Shown: one piece after another, positions 7,964 through 15,906 of the stretch
Layout of the letters: each line of letters opens with the position of its first letter
Numbering within the stretch: the first letter of the stretch is position 1
Source of the DNA: Thermohalobaculum sp039513195
GTDB taxonomy: Bacteria; Pseudomonadota; Alphaproteobacteria; Rhodobacterales; Rhodobacteraceae
Length of the DNA: 64,000 nt
NCBI GenBank assembly: GCA_039513195.1
Contig: JBCCRM010000002.1
Location: 1 to 64,000, forward strand
Reading direction: 5' to 3'
Notes under the pieces: generated by a model
Databases searched by the model: none
What the model saw: the letters and a program-made list of their open reading frames with translations, nothing else
What the model was told of the DNA's origin: nothing
Position numbers and translations under genes: made by a program

Positions 7964-8782
7964 CTATCCCGCAGCGCCCGGTCCACGGCGCCGGCCGATC
8001 ATACCCTTCGAGGGATCATAGGCCAGGATCGCCCCGCCAAGGAACAACGCCGTCCAGCCGATGACATAGGCCAGTGCCTCCCAATTCACCTGCACGTATA
8101 GGCCAAAGCGCACCAGCTCGACACAATGCGTGAAGGGGTTGAAGCTCGCCACCCGGTGCAGCCAGACGCTGCCCTCCTGGATGTACCAGAGCGGATAGAG
8201 CGCCGAGGAGGCGAAGAACATCGGGAAGATCACAAAGTTCATCACACCGGCGAAGTTCTCCAACTGTTTGACGGCGGAAGACAAAAACAGCCCCATCGCA
8301 CCGAGCAGCATGCCGGAGAGAACCAGCGCCGGCAGCACTGTGAGAAAGCCCAGGGGCGGCGGCTCCACCCCATAGACCCAGGCGATCAGCAGAAAGGCGT
8401 AAACCTGCACCGCCGACACGACCACGGCTGCGCCGAGCTTTGCAACCAAAAGGAACCAGCGCGGGTAGGGGCTGACCAGCAGCGTCCGCATGGCGCCCGT
8501 CTCGCGGTCATAGACCATCGAAAGCGACGACTGCATGCCTTGGAAGAGCTGGATCATCGCACAAAGGCCCGGGGTCACATAGACCTCGTAGGGGATATAG
8601 GTCTGGTAGGGCGGCTGGATCGGGATGCCCAGGACGGCGCGGAACCCGGCGGCGAAGACGAACAGCCAGACCAGCGGGCGCACAAGGGCCGCGAGGAACC
8701 TCTCCCGCTGTTGGACGAAGCGCAGCCCCTCGCGCCAGACCACGCCCCAGGCGCAGATCAACCAGCCGCGGCGGCTATGCAT
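7964..8782 (-). CDS. ABC-2 type permease of the PQQ-alcohol-dehydrogenase system
   Basis: A 272-residue ABC-2 family inner-membrane protein with six predicted hydrophobic segments. GMQSSLSMVYDRETGAMRTLLVSPYPRWF is the conserved loop of the permease of the alcohol ABC transporter found beside PQQ alcohol dehydrogenases (PedC-like). The gene overlaps its ATPase by 8 bp. ABC-2 systems usually export; the matching binding protein gene at 12365-13543 makes the transport direction uncertain. The substrate is not established for the family; aldehyde or alcohol handling, or assembly of the quinoprotein chain, are suggestions from context only. Confidence 0.85.
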   Translation of the reverse strand: MHSRRGWLICAWGVVWREGLRFVQQRERFLAALVRPLVWLFVFAAGFRAVLGIPIQPPYQTYIPYEVYVTPGLCAMIQLFQGMQSSLSMVYDRETGAMRTLLVSPYPRWFLLVAKLGAAVVVSAVQVYAFLLIAWVYGVEPPPLGFLTVLPALVLSGMLLGAMGLFLSSAVKQLENFAGVMNFVIFPMFFASSALYPLWYIQEGSVWLHRVASFNPFTHCVELVRFGLYVQVNWEALAYVIGWTALFLGGAILAYDPSKGMIGRRRGPGAAG

Positions 8783-9518
8783 CCGCGGGGGCCTCCGCAG
8801 CGGTGAGTTCCAGGAAGCGGTCGGCGAGGGTCTTTTTGCCGGCGATCTCCTCGGCTCGGCCCTTGGAAATGACCTGGCCCAGATGCAGCACCGTGACCGC
8901 GTCCTTGGGTGCGACTTCGTCGATCAGATGCGTGGCCCAGAGCACGCCCACGCCCTGCTCGGCCGCAAGGGCATGCATGTCATCCACGATCTCGCGGCGA
9001 GACTTGACGTCGAGGCCCACGGTCGCCTCATCGCAGAGGAGGAGGCTCGGCCGGTGCAGCAGCGCCCGCGCAATCTCGGCCCGCCGTACCTGCCCGCCGG
9101 AGAGGGTGCGCACCTTCGCATGCATCCGGTCGGCCAAGCCCACCCGGTCCAACAGCGCCCTCGCCCGCGACATCGCATCCGCGCGCCCAATCCCGTGGAG
9201 GGCTGCGTGATAGACCATGTTCTGCGCCACCGTGAGGCTGGCATCCAAGGCGCGGCTTTGAAAGACGACGCCAAGGCGGGCCAGCGCCGCCCGCGGGGCG
9301 CGGCGGACATCATGGCCGCAGACTTGGATGCTGCCGGAGGTGTTGTCGTAGAGCCGTGTGATCAGGTTGAACAGCGTTGACTTTCCGGCACCGTTGACGC
9401 CGAGAAGCGCAGTGAAGCTGCCCTCTGCAACATTGAGCGAGACGTCGGACAGCGCGCGGATTTTGCCAAAGCGGTGGCTGACCCCATCCACCATCAGCGC
9501 GCTGACAGGCTGGCTCAC
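8775..9518 (-). CDS. ABC ATP-binding protein of the PQQ-alcohol-dehydrogenase system
   Basis: A 247-residue ABC ATPase with GVNGAGKST (Walker A), LSGGQVRRAEIARALL (signature) and LLLCDEATVGLD (Walker B). The text around LNVAEGSFTALLGVNGAG and VFQSRALDASLTV is typical of the subgroup linked to PQQ-dependent alcohol oxidation. The GTG start at 9518 is chosen because it forms a GTGA overlap with the stop of the preceding VOC-family gene; a frame extending to 9758 would run over that gene. It pairs with the permease just downstream. Confidence 0.87.
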   Translation of the reverse strand: MSQPVSALMVDGVSHRFGKIRALSDVSLNVAEGSFTALLGVNGAGKSTLFNLITRLYDNTSGSIQVCGHDVRRAPRAALARLGVVFQSRALDASLTVAQNMVYHAALHGIGRADAMSRARALLDRVGLADRMHAKVRTLSGGQVRRAEIARALLHRPSLLLCDEATVGLDVKSRREIVDDMHALAAEQGVGVLWATHLIDEVAPKDAVTVLHLGQVISKGRAEEIAGKKTLADRFLELTAAEAPADA

Positions 9519-9889
9519 GGGCGGTCCGAGGTATCGGCCACACCACGGTGCACGGCCTCGATATTGTGTCCATCCGGGTCGCGCACGAAGGCGGCGTAAT
9601 AGCCAGAACCGTATTGCGGGCGCAGTCCGGGGGCGCCGTTGCAGTGCCCCCCTGCCGCCAAAGCGGCGGCATAGAAGGCCCTGACGGCGTTTGGGCCCGC
9701 CGCCGTCAGGGCCAGATGAACCGGGGCGACCAACCCAAGGGCGACCCCGAATTCCCAAGTCCCATTGCCAAAACCGACCGCGTCCTCATCGTCGTAACGA
9801 TCGAAGTCCCCCAGAACGGCAAGCACCGCGTCATAGAACGCGGCACTGCGGGCCAGGTCGGAAACGGGCAACGTAATATGGTCGATCAT
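9515..9889 (-). CDS. Glyoxalase/VOC superfamily protein
   Basis: A 124-residue vicinal-oxygen-chelate fold protein. The N-terminus MIDHITLPVSDLARSAAFYDAVL and the C-terminal AAFVRDPDGHNIEAV are the two halves of the beta-alpha-beta-beta-beta module, with a metal-ligand His near the start and a Glu near the end. It resembles small lactoylglutathione-lyase-related proteins of unknown substrate. It is coupled to the ABC ATPase gene by a 4-bp GTGA overlap, placing it inside the alcohol-oxidation operon, where a glutathione or aldehyde adduct substrate would make sense (inference). The longer frame upstream would run through the small gene behind it and is rejected. Confidence 0.85.
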   Translation of the reverse strand: MIDHITLPVSDLARSAAFYDAVLAVLGDFDRYDDEDAVGFGNGTWEFGVALGLVAPVHLALTAAGPNAVRAFYAAALAAGGHCNGAPGLRPQYGSGYYAAFVRDPDGHNIEAVHRGVADTSDRP

Positions 9890-9902
9890 ACCGCGGCGCG
9901 GT

Positions 9903-10157
9903 TCACTCCTTACGCTTCTCGACAACCGCGAAATCGGCGTCGAGGTCGATATCGTATTGGCCATCCGAGCAGAACACGTCGTCGAGTTCGTACCCGTCGT
10001 CCTCCTTCTCGATGTCGTCCTCATCCATCTCGCACTGCAGATCCTGGAGGACCGCCATGATCTTGCCGACCTCCTCCTCGGTCACGTCATCGGCGGCATG
10101 CGCCGGCGTTGTGACCAAACCTGCGGCCAATGCGGCGAGGATAACAAAACGTCTCAT
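9903..10157 (-). CDS. Small secreted acidic PepSY-like protein
   Basis: An 84-residue protein with a clear signal peptide (MRRFVILAALAAGLVTTPAHA). The mature part is strongly acidic, with DEDDIEKEDDGYELDDVFCSDG as its core (positions split: DEDDIEKEDD then GYELDDVFCSDG), and has two cysteines that could form a disulfide. The pattern IEKEDDGYEL...DGQYDIDLDADF resembles one PepSY repeat, a fold that inhibits or chaperones secreted proteins. It sits between the VOC gene and the acetyltransferase in the quinoprotein island. The many carboxylates could bind calcium or a lanthanide, but no EF-hand loop is present, so that is speculation. Confidence 0.72.
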   Translation of the reverse strand: MRRFVILAALAAGLVTTPAHAADDVTEEEVGKIMAVLQDLQCEMDEDDIEKEDDGYELDDVFCSDGQYDIDLDADFAVVEKRKE

Positions 10158-10209
10158 GGTTCGGGTTCCTTCCCTCTGCTGCAGCCCGGCGCATCGATGC
10201 GCGACCGGG

Positions 10210-10908
10210 CTATGACACCCCTATTTCGTATTCCTCGCGCAGAATCGACATCACCATGGTCGATTGCGGGGCACCCTTCCAGATGTATGTATTGCGGAGC
10301 GTTCCCTCCTCGACGAAACCCGCCCTGCGATACAGACGCCGGGCGGGCTCGTTCTCTGGGAACACGTCCAGCCAAAAGCGCTGTGCCCCGCAGCGACCGA
10401 AGACGTGCCTGACGATACCTGGAATGACCCTCGTGCCGTGTCCGTGGCCAGGGGCTACGATACCCAACCGGCGCAGTTCAATGGACCGATGCGGGTTCCG
10501 CAGGCCGTGGAGATGAGCGACTGCGCAAAGTTTACCCGAGGCTTCCCGGCTTACGAGCAGCGCTCCATCGGGGCTTTCGATCACCTCTTCGATCTCTGCG
10601 GTGGCCATCGGGGTCACGAAGTCGCGGATATGCTGGCCCTGCAAAGCGCTGAAAATCTCGGGGCCGTCATCGAGCGTTGCGACTAAGACCTCTCCATCAT
10701 CCACCTGACCCTCCGCTCGCAGGGGTACGAGACAATCTGCCCAACTTTCCGGACGTTTCGTCAACCGCGTCGCCGGCCCCGAAATCGCTGCGCCTCTGCC
10801 CGCAGAGATTGGAGAGGGACCCTCCCTCTCCGCATCGCCAACAAACCAATAGCCGGGCTCGTCGGCGTGGGTGACATCGGAACCCGACAGATCAGCGAGC
10901 CCGATCAT
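10210..10908 (-). CDS. GNAT family N-acetyltransferase
   Basis: A 232-residue protein whose C-terminal ~150 residues form a GNAT domain. LRRLGIVAPGHGHGTRVIPGIVRHVF contains the acetyl-CoA pyrophosphate loop (GHGHGTR in place of RGxGxG), and FPENEPARRLYRRAGFVEEGTLRNTY is the usual C-terminal motif of RimJ/RimL-like enzymes. About 80 N-terminal residues are not recognisable; the first part (PGYWFVGDAEREGPSPI) may be a separate module. The ATG is only 3 bp from the stop of the preceding secreted-protein gene, so the two are probably co-transcribed. The substrate is unknown. Confidence 0.82.
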   Translation of the reverse strand: MIGLADLSGSDVTHADEPGYWFVGDAEREGPSPISAGRGAAISGPATRLTKRPESWADCLVPLRAEGQVDDGEVLVATLDDGPEIFSALQGQHIRDFVTPMATAEIEEVIESPDGALLVSREASGKLCAVAHLHGLRNPHRSIELRRLGIVAPGHGHGTRVIPGIVRHVFGRCGAQRFWLDVFPENEPARRLYRRAGFVEEGTLRNTYIWKGAPQSTMVMSILREEYEIGVS

Positions 10909-10911
10909 CGG

Positions 10912-11364
10912 TCACTGGATCGAGATGTCGATGCGCTGCGTGTCGCCCGTCGAGCCTGGGATCTTGATCTCATAGCGGCCCGGTTTGATCGCGATGAAGG
11001 TGAAGCGGATCTCTCCCTCGTCGTCGAATTCGAAGCTATCGAGCGCCATCGGCCGGATTTCGAGATCGTTGATCACCACTTCGTTGATCCAAATGGCACG
11101 GAAGAATTCCGGGCCGACCAACGCAAGCTCCTGACTACCGTCGGATACGATGTTCATCGTGTAATAGACGCCTGATTTCAGCGCCATCGGCCCTTCGGAG
11201 AGCGGCTTGCCCGCGGCGAGCGTGACCTGCGGCAGCTTTTCCCGGTTGCATTTGGCCAGAAGTCCAGCAAAGCCGAGATTGTCGCAAAGCGGCGCGGCGC
11301 TGGCGGTTCCCGGCATCGCGGGGACCATCAGAGCCAGCGCGAGGGCGGCGGCGAGGCGGATCAT
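10912..11364 (-). CDS. Secreted protein of unknown function, quinoprotein island
   Basis: A 150-residue protein with a signal peptide (about 1-23, ending ASA). Two cysteines lie at the start of the mature protein (CDNLGFAGLLAKC). The C-terminal half, from GVYYTMNIVSDGSQELALVG to RYEIKIPGSTG, has the alternating pattern of a beta-sandwich, and the phrase IRFTFIAIKPGRYEIKIPG recalls cupredoxin-like folds without the copper ligands. It lies between the beta-propeller and GNAT genes. I do not recognise a named family. Its place suggests a periplasmic accessory of alcohol oxidation. Confidence 0.7.
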   Translation of the reverse strand: MIRLAAALALALMVPAMPGTASAAPLCDNLGFAGLLAKCNREKLPQVTLAAGKPLSEGPMALKSGVYYTMNIVSDGSQELALVGPEFFRAIWINEVVINDLEIRPMALDSFEFDDEGEIRFTFIAIKPGRYEIKIPGSTGDTQRIDISIQ

Positions 11365-11390
11365 AGTCTTCTCCCTGTCTTTCTTGTCGA

Positions 11391-12353
11391 TTAGTTCGGC
11401 GACACCACAACGCCCCAGGGCTGCTGCCCGACGGGGATAGTCTTCACGACTTTCTCCGCTGCCACATCGATCACCGAGATGTCGTTGGAGTTGCCGTTGG
11501 TGCTGAAGATGTATTTCTCGTCCGGGGTGAAGCCGAGCTGCCAGACCCGCTGCCCGACCAGCAAATAGTCCTTCACCTCGTCGGTCGCCCCGTCGATCAC
11601 CGCGACCCGGTTGGAGGGTCCGAGGGCCACGAAAACCTTAGACCCGTCCTGGGTCACACGGACGCCGACGGGCTGCAGCGCCTCCGGCACGATGCCGGGC
11701 ACCTCGAAGCCGATCTTCTTGGTGATGTCCCCGCTGGTCGGATCGATGACACTGACCGTACCGCCGATCTCGGCAGACACATAGAGCTTCGAGCCGTCCT
11801 TGGTGAATTCGGCAAAACGCGGGCGGCTGTCGACCAGCACATTGGTGTTCAGCTCGTAGGTCTCGGTGTCGATGAAATGCGCCATATTGGTGGTCTCGGA
11901 GGTGTTGACCACGATCTTTCCGTCCGGGCTCACGCCCATCCCCTCCGGCTCCACGCCAACGGGCACCTCGGCCAGCACCTGCTTGGTCACCACATCGACG
12001 ATCGTGACGATGTTGTCGTCCTCGTTTGCGATGTAGAGCGGGTTGCCGGACGGGTGAAGCACGAACAGCTCCGGATCCGGACCGGAGGGGAGTTCGTGCA
12101 GCTTCTCCATCGTCTTCGGATCGTAGACCTCGACCGTGTCGTCGTCGGAGGCGCAGATATAGAGTTCGTGGCCAGAGGGCGAGATGGTGATCCCCCGCGG
12201 GCGCTGCCCAACCGGTACGGTCTTGATCACCTCCAGCGTTTCCGTGTCGAACACGGTGACGGTGTTGTCCTTCTCGTTGGACACATAGGCTGTATAGGCC
12301 TCGGCGCTTCCCGCGATGAAAATCGCGGCGAGCGCGGTCGAGATGAGCCGCAT
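11391..12353 (-). CDS. YVTN-type beta-propeller of the PQQ-catabolism cluster
   Basis: A 320-residue periplasmic protein with a signal peptide (MRLISTALAAIFIAGSAEA). It consists of seven or so repeats of the form AYVSNEKDNTVTVFDTETLEVIKTVPVG, each with a PxGI/MxxSPDG turn, which together make a beta-propeller. This is the PQQ-dependent catabolism-associated beta-propeller family; it does not carry PQQ-binding tryptophan-docking motifs itself. The start at 12353 has GAGGAG upstream, and the longer frame would overlap the binding-protein gene. It follows that gene by 11 bp and is expected to be co-transcribed with it. The role is unknown; protein docking in the electron relay is plausible. Confidence 0.87.
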   Translation of the reverse strand: MRLISTALAAIFIAGSAEAYTAYVSNEKDNTVTVFDTETLEVIKTVPVGQRPRGITISPSGHELYICASDDDTVEVYDPKTMEKLHELPSGPDPELFVLHPSGNPLYIANEDDNIVTIVDVVTKQVLAEVPVGVEPEGMGVSPDGKIVVNTSETTNMAHFIDTETYELNTNVLVDSRPRFAEFTKDGSKLYVSAEIGGTVSVIDPTSGDITKKIGFEVPGIVPEALQPVGVRVTQDGSKVFVALGPSNRVAVIDGATDEVKDYLLVGQRVWQLGFTPDEKYIFSTNGNSNDISVIDVAAEKVVKTIPVGQQPWGVVVSPN

Positions 12354-12364
12354 GCGGTTTCTCC

Positions 12365-13543
12365 TCAGTTCAGCTGGCATTCAGACTCCGGCTCGTCGAA
12401 GCCGAGCGTGTCGAGCCGGGTCTTCTGGTGCAGAAACTCCTCCTGGGGCGATACGGTCACCACCAGCTTACCATCGCCGAGGATCACACCGTGGCGCATC
12501 TGCTGGTTCCAAGGGCGGAAACTCAACGCCTGGCCTTTGAAGCCGGCGATTTCGAAGTCCTCGGACAAGGCATACGCCTTCACCGCTTCGACCTCGTTGC
12601 TGCCGGTTCGCGTGACGCTTTCGCCAATGACCCGCAGGCCCAGCCAGGTTTGATAATCGACATCGGTCATCCGCCGACCGGCCGCCTTCTCGAACCTGCG
12701 TTGAAGCTGCGTCGCGCCCCAGCTCTCATGGGCCGGGTGCCACATCGAGGCGATCAATCCCGCATCGCCCACGACCGGCCGCGCATCCCAGTTCCGGTAG
12801 GGCATGTAGAGCCCGAAAATCTGGTTCTGATCCGCGACCACCACGACGTGGTGGTCGTCCGCATCCTGTGTGAAGACCGGGATCTGGCGCTGCACCAGCA
12901 CATGGCCGCTGTCGGACCGGCGCGCGCCGCCGGTATCCTCGAACACCCGTTCTTCGACGATCTCCGCGCCAAACTTTGCGGCCGACCGGCGCAGAGCTTC
13001 CGCCTTTTCAGCATCGTCTTCGTGGGAGCCGTGGATCAAAAACCACTCCGTCCACTTCTTCCAAACCATGTACTGCGCCAGGCCGTCGGCGATCATGGCG
13101 CGGGACGGCGCGACATGGAGGACGTTTCCGCGGCAATCCGCCTGCCGCAGGCTGTCGTCCCGGGCGGCGATGTTGAGGATGAGCAGGTCTTTCTCTGCCG
13201 CATGGTCGGCGAGGGTCAGAACATCCTCGCGCGCGCCAATCAACGCCACAAAGCGTACCCCGTCCGCAGCCAACTCGTCGAGCTTGGCGGCCGCCTCCTC
13301 CGGCGAAATGGTCGCCTCCAAGGTTTCGTAGGTCTGGCCCAGAAAGCGCCCAGTCGAGTTGTTGTCGGCGGTCGCCAGGCGCGACCCGGCGAAGCCGTTG
13401 TCCTCTGGCGGCAGATCAAGTCGAGAGATCGGCAACGGCTCGTCGCGCAGAACTTTGATGACGGCAGCCTTCACGACCGTCTCGGCCGAGGCAGCTGCCG
13501 CCGCACCAATGACCAGTGCTGCGACGAGTAGCACTCGAAGCAT
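12365..13543 (-). CDS. ABC substrate-binding protein of the PQQ-alcohol-dehydrogenase system
   Basis: A 392-residue secreted protein (signal peptide about 1-20, cleaved near ASA-E). It has a type I periplasmic-binding fold: VKAAVIKVLRDEPLPISRLDLPPEDNGFAG and TADNNSTGRFLGQTY near the N-terminus are typical of the subgroup that accompanies PQQ alcohol dehydrogenases. ILNIAARDDSLRQADCRGNVLHVAPSRAM is the conserved mid region. It heads the leftward operon that contains the propeller, the ABC ATPase and the permease. The ligand is not known for the family. The 148-bp gap to the divergent gene at 13692 must hold its promoter. Confidence 0.87.
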   Translation of the reverse strand: MLRVLLVAALVIGAAAAASAETVVKAAVIKVLRDEPLPISRLDLPPEDNGFAGSRLATADNNSTGRFLGQTYETLEATISPEEAAAKLDELAADGVRFVALIGAREDVLTLADHAAEKDLLILNIAARDDSLRQADCRGNVLHVAPSRAMIADGLAQYMVWKKWTEWFLIHGSHEDDAEKAEALRRSAAKFGAEIVEERVFEDTGGARRSDSGHVLVQRQIPVFTQDADDHHVVVVADQNQIFGLYMPYRNWDARPVVGDAGLIASMWHPAHESWGATQLQRRFEKAAGRRMTDVDYQTWLGLRVIGESVTRTGSNEVEAVKAYALSEDFEIAGFKGQALSFRPWNQQMRHGVILGDGKLVVTVSPQEEFLHQKTRLDTLGFDEPESECQLN

Positions 13544-13691
13544 CTAATCCTCCCCGTTTTTTTCATGATATTAGCGGCAGAAGGCGTGTGGCAGGTCAAC
13601 TCTACGGCCGCCCAGAGGCGTGACCCCCTCAGAGTCTGAGAGCGCGGGTGTCTCTCCTTGCGCTGCACCGCGCCGCAGTTAACGTCACTCC

Positions 13692-14186
13692 ATGAGATAT
13701 GCAGCCGTTCTGGTTGGAGCTGTTAGTCTCCTTTGCGCATTGACACCGTTTGCCAAGGCTGAACAGCCGCGGCAGACGGCTTTTTTTGGTATCAAGCTGA
13801 TCAACACCAGCTTGGAGCCGGTCGATGACAGCGAAACAAATCGGATCGCCGCGGTCGAGCAGCAATTGGTGAGTTTGCTGCGGGAGTCCGGTCGCTACGT
13901 GTTCGTGGACACCAACGAGCTGCCGGACCAGGCACGACTTTACGACAATCTCGCGCACTGCAATGGCTGCGACAGTCAATTTGCCCGGGAACTCGGCGCC
14001 GACTTTGCGCTGTCTGGCGAGATTCAGAAGACCTCTAATCTGATCTTGCACATTTCGATTTATCTGCGGGACGCAGACACTGGCGCACTGGTCGATGGCG
14101 GCTCTGCCGATATCCGCGGCAATACCGACAAAAGCTGGGAGCGTGGGATCCGCTACATCGTCAAAAACCGGATCTTGCGGGACTGA
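13692..14186 (+). CDS. Secreted DUF3280/DUF2380-type protein
   Basis: A 164-residue protein with a signal peptide (about 1-23, ending AKA). FGIKLINTSLEPVDDSETNRIAAVEQQL, HCNGCDSQFARELGADFALSGEIQKTSNLILHISIYLRDADTGALV and DIRGNTDKSWERGIRYIVKNRIL are conserved stretches in a family of small periplasmic proteins common in methylotrophs next to PQQ genes. The CNGC pair could form a disulfide; it is not a heme motif because no His follows. It begins the rightward operon, 6 bp before the binding-protein gene. Its function is unknown. Confidence 0.78.
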   Translation: MRYAAVLVGAVSLLCALTPFAKAEQPRQTAFFGIKLINTSLEPVDDSETNRIAAVEQQLVSLLRESGRYVFVDTNELPDQARLYDNLAHCNGCDSQFARELGADFALSGEIQKTSNLILHISIYLRDADTGALVDGGSADIRGNTDKSWERGIRYIVKNRILRD

Positions 14187-14192
14187 CGGCGG

Positions 14193-15170
14193 ATGCGGCT
14201 CGCCTTCATGCTGGTGGTGCTCGCGGTGATTGCTCTGCCTGCGCGGGCAGAGCTGCCTGTCATCAGGATCGCAGTGCTCAAATTCGGCACCGTCAACTGG
14301 CTGACCGAGACGATCCGGCAAAGGGGTCTTGACGCGGCAGAGGGGTATAGGCTCGAGGTTGTGCCTCTTGCCGGCAAGGCCGCCACCACGATTGCGTTTA
14401 AGGCCAATGACGTGGACCTGATCGTCAGCGATTGGGTTTGGGCGCTGCGACAGCGAGAGCAGGCGGGCGCCGACCTTCGGTTCTCTCCCTATTCCAGCGC
14501 GCTCGGCGCCTTGGTTGCGCGCCCAGACGCGGGTGTTGACGGTCTTTGCGATCTCGCAGGTCGCAGCCTGGGTGTCGTCGGCGGCGACTTGGACAAGAGT
14601 TGGCTGATCCTCCAGGCCGTAGCACAAAACCAGTGCGACGTGTCTTTGACAGCCGAGACTTCCACGCTGTTCGGCGCGCCACCCCTTATGAGCCGGCAGC
14701 TGGAAACTGGCGCCGTCGATGCGGTTTCAACCTATTGGCACTATGCCTCGCGGTTGGAGGCAGCAGGCAACCGCCGGCTCGTCGACATTGCCGAAGCGAT
14801 CGAGGGACTGGGGATCGCCCCCGCCCCGCCTCTGGTGGGTTTCGTGTGGGATGCGTCTCGGGACCTGCCGGGAATGGCGGGGTTTCTGCGCTCGGTCCAA
14901 GCAGCAGGCGTTGTGCTCGCTGAGAACGACGCGCAATGGGACCGGCTGCGGCCACTGATGCGGGTTGCCAACACCGCCGAGTTCAACGGGCTGCGCCGCG
15001 ACTACCGCGCGGGCATCCCAGAGCCCTGGCAGGCCAAGGACACGGCAGCGGCAGCAGAGCTCCACGCTCTCTTGATCGAGATGGGCGGCCCGGCACTTGC
15101 AGCTCAGACCGGGCGGTTCGATCCGGAGGTCTTCGCGACACCGGCGACCGCACGCCGCAATGGCGGTTAG
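14193..15170 (+). CDS. NitT/TauT-like ABC substrate-binding protein
   Basis: A 325-residue secreted protein (signal peptide about 1-19). It has the type II periplasmic-binding fold of the nitrate/sulfonate class: IRIAVLKFGTVNWLTETIRQRGLDAAEGYRLEVVPLAGKAATTIAFKANDVDLIVSDWVWALRQ is the ligand-cleft region, followed by LCDLAGRSLGVVGG. The family recurs beside methanol-oxidation genes in alphaproteobacteria. It is the first component of a complete binding protein-permease-ATPase set and overlaps the permease gene by 11 bp. The ligand is unknown; a cofactor, metal chelate or small organic acid are all possible. Confidence 0.84.
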   Translation: MRLAFMLVVLAVIALPARAELPVIRIAVLKFGTVNWLTETIRQRGLDAAEGYRLEVVPLAGKAATTIAFKANDVDLIVSDWVWALRQREQAGADLRFSPYSSALGALVARPDAGVDGLCDLAGRSLGVVGGDLDKSWLILQAVAQNQCDVSLTAETSTLFGAPPLMSRQLETGAVDAVSTYWHYASRLEAAGNRRLVDIAEAIEGLGIAPAPPLVGFVWDASRDLPGMAGFLRSVQAAGVVLAENDAQWDRLRPLMRVANTAEFNGLRRDYRAGIPEPWQAKDTAAAAELHALLIEMGGPALAAQTGRFDPEVFATPATARRNGG

Positions 15171-15906
15171 CGGCCGCGTCGGCTGGCAGGTCCTGTCTCT
15201 GGCCGGCTTCCTGCTCCTGTGGGGCCTGATTGCCGCTGCCATGGCATCGCCGGTGCTGCCCGGCCCAGTCGCCGTCTGGCACGTTGCGATGACAGAGCTG
15301 GAGACCGGGTATCTCCTCCATCTCGGCGCCACCCTACTCCGCGTTGCCGCAGCCTTCACCATCGCCATGGCGCTCGGCAGCGCGATTGGCCTCGCGCTCG
15401 GCGTCAGTGGGGTGCTGCATCGTCTGTTTGGCACCTGGCTGACGCTGTTCCTGAACCTGCCGGCGCTGGTGACCATCATCCTCTGCTATGTCTGGTTCGG
15501 CCTGACCGAGGCCGCTGCGATCACTGCCGTCGCCGTTAACAAGATCCCCAATGTCGCCGTCACCCTGCGCGAGGGCACGCGCGCCCTATCCCGTGATTTG
15601 GCGGAGATGGCAGAGGTCTACGGGCTGTCGCCCTGGGAACAGCTACGCCATGTGGTTCTGCCGCAGCTCACACCCTATTTCGCGGTGGCGGCTCGCAATG
15701 GCCTCGCATTGGTGTGGAAGATCGTCCTGGTCGTCGAGCTTCTGGGACGGCCTAACGGCGTCGGCTTCCAGCTTCACCTCTACTTCCAACTCTTCGATGT
15801 AGCGGCGATACTCGCCTATGCCCTCGGCTTCATCCTGGTGGTGCAGGCTATCGAACTCGGCATACTCGACCCGTGGGAGCGGCATGCTTCGCGATGGCGC
15901 CGATGA
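15160..15906 (+). CDS. NitT/TauT-like ABC permease
   Basis: A 248-residue inner-membrane protein with about six helices. It has the BPD_transp_1 pattern, with the EAA loop MAEVYGLSPWEQLRHVVLPQLTPYF that contacts the ATPase. The start at 15160 gives an 11-bp overlap with the binding-protein gene; a frame from 15097 would only add residues inside that gene. It is coupled by an ATGA overlap to the ATPase gene behind it, so the three parts are made together. Confidence 0.86.
   Translation: MAVSGRVGWQVLSLAGFLLLWGLIAAAMASPVLPGPVAVWHVAMTELETGYLLHLGATLLRVAAAFTIAMALGSAIGLALGVSGVLHRLFGTWLTLFLNLPALVTIILCYVWFGLTEAAAITAVAVNKIPNVAVTLREGTRALSRDLAEMAEVYGLSPWEQLRHVVLPQLTPYFAVAARNGLALVWKIVLVVELLGRPNGVGFQLHLYFQLFDVAAILAYALGFILVVQAIELGILDPWERHASRWRR

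Noticed and set aside
13629..14627. Minus-strand frame of 332 codons opposite the DUF3280 and binding-protein genes
   Set aside because: Shadow of two genes with clear signal peptides and family motifs.
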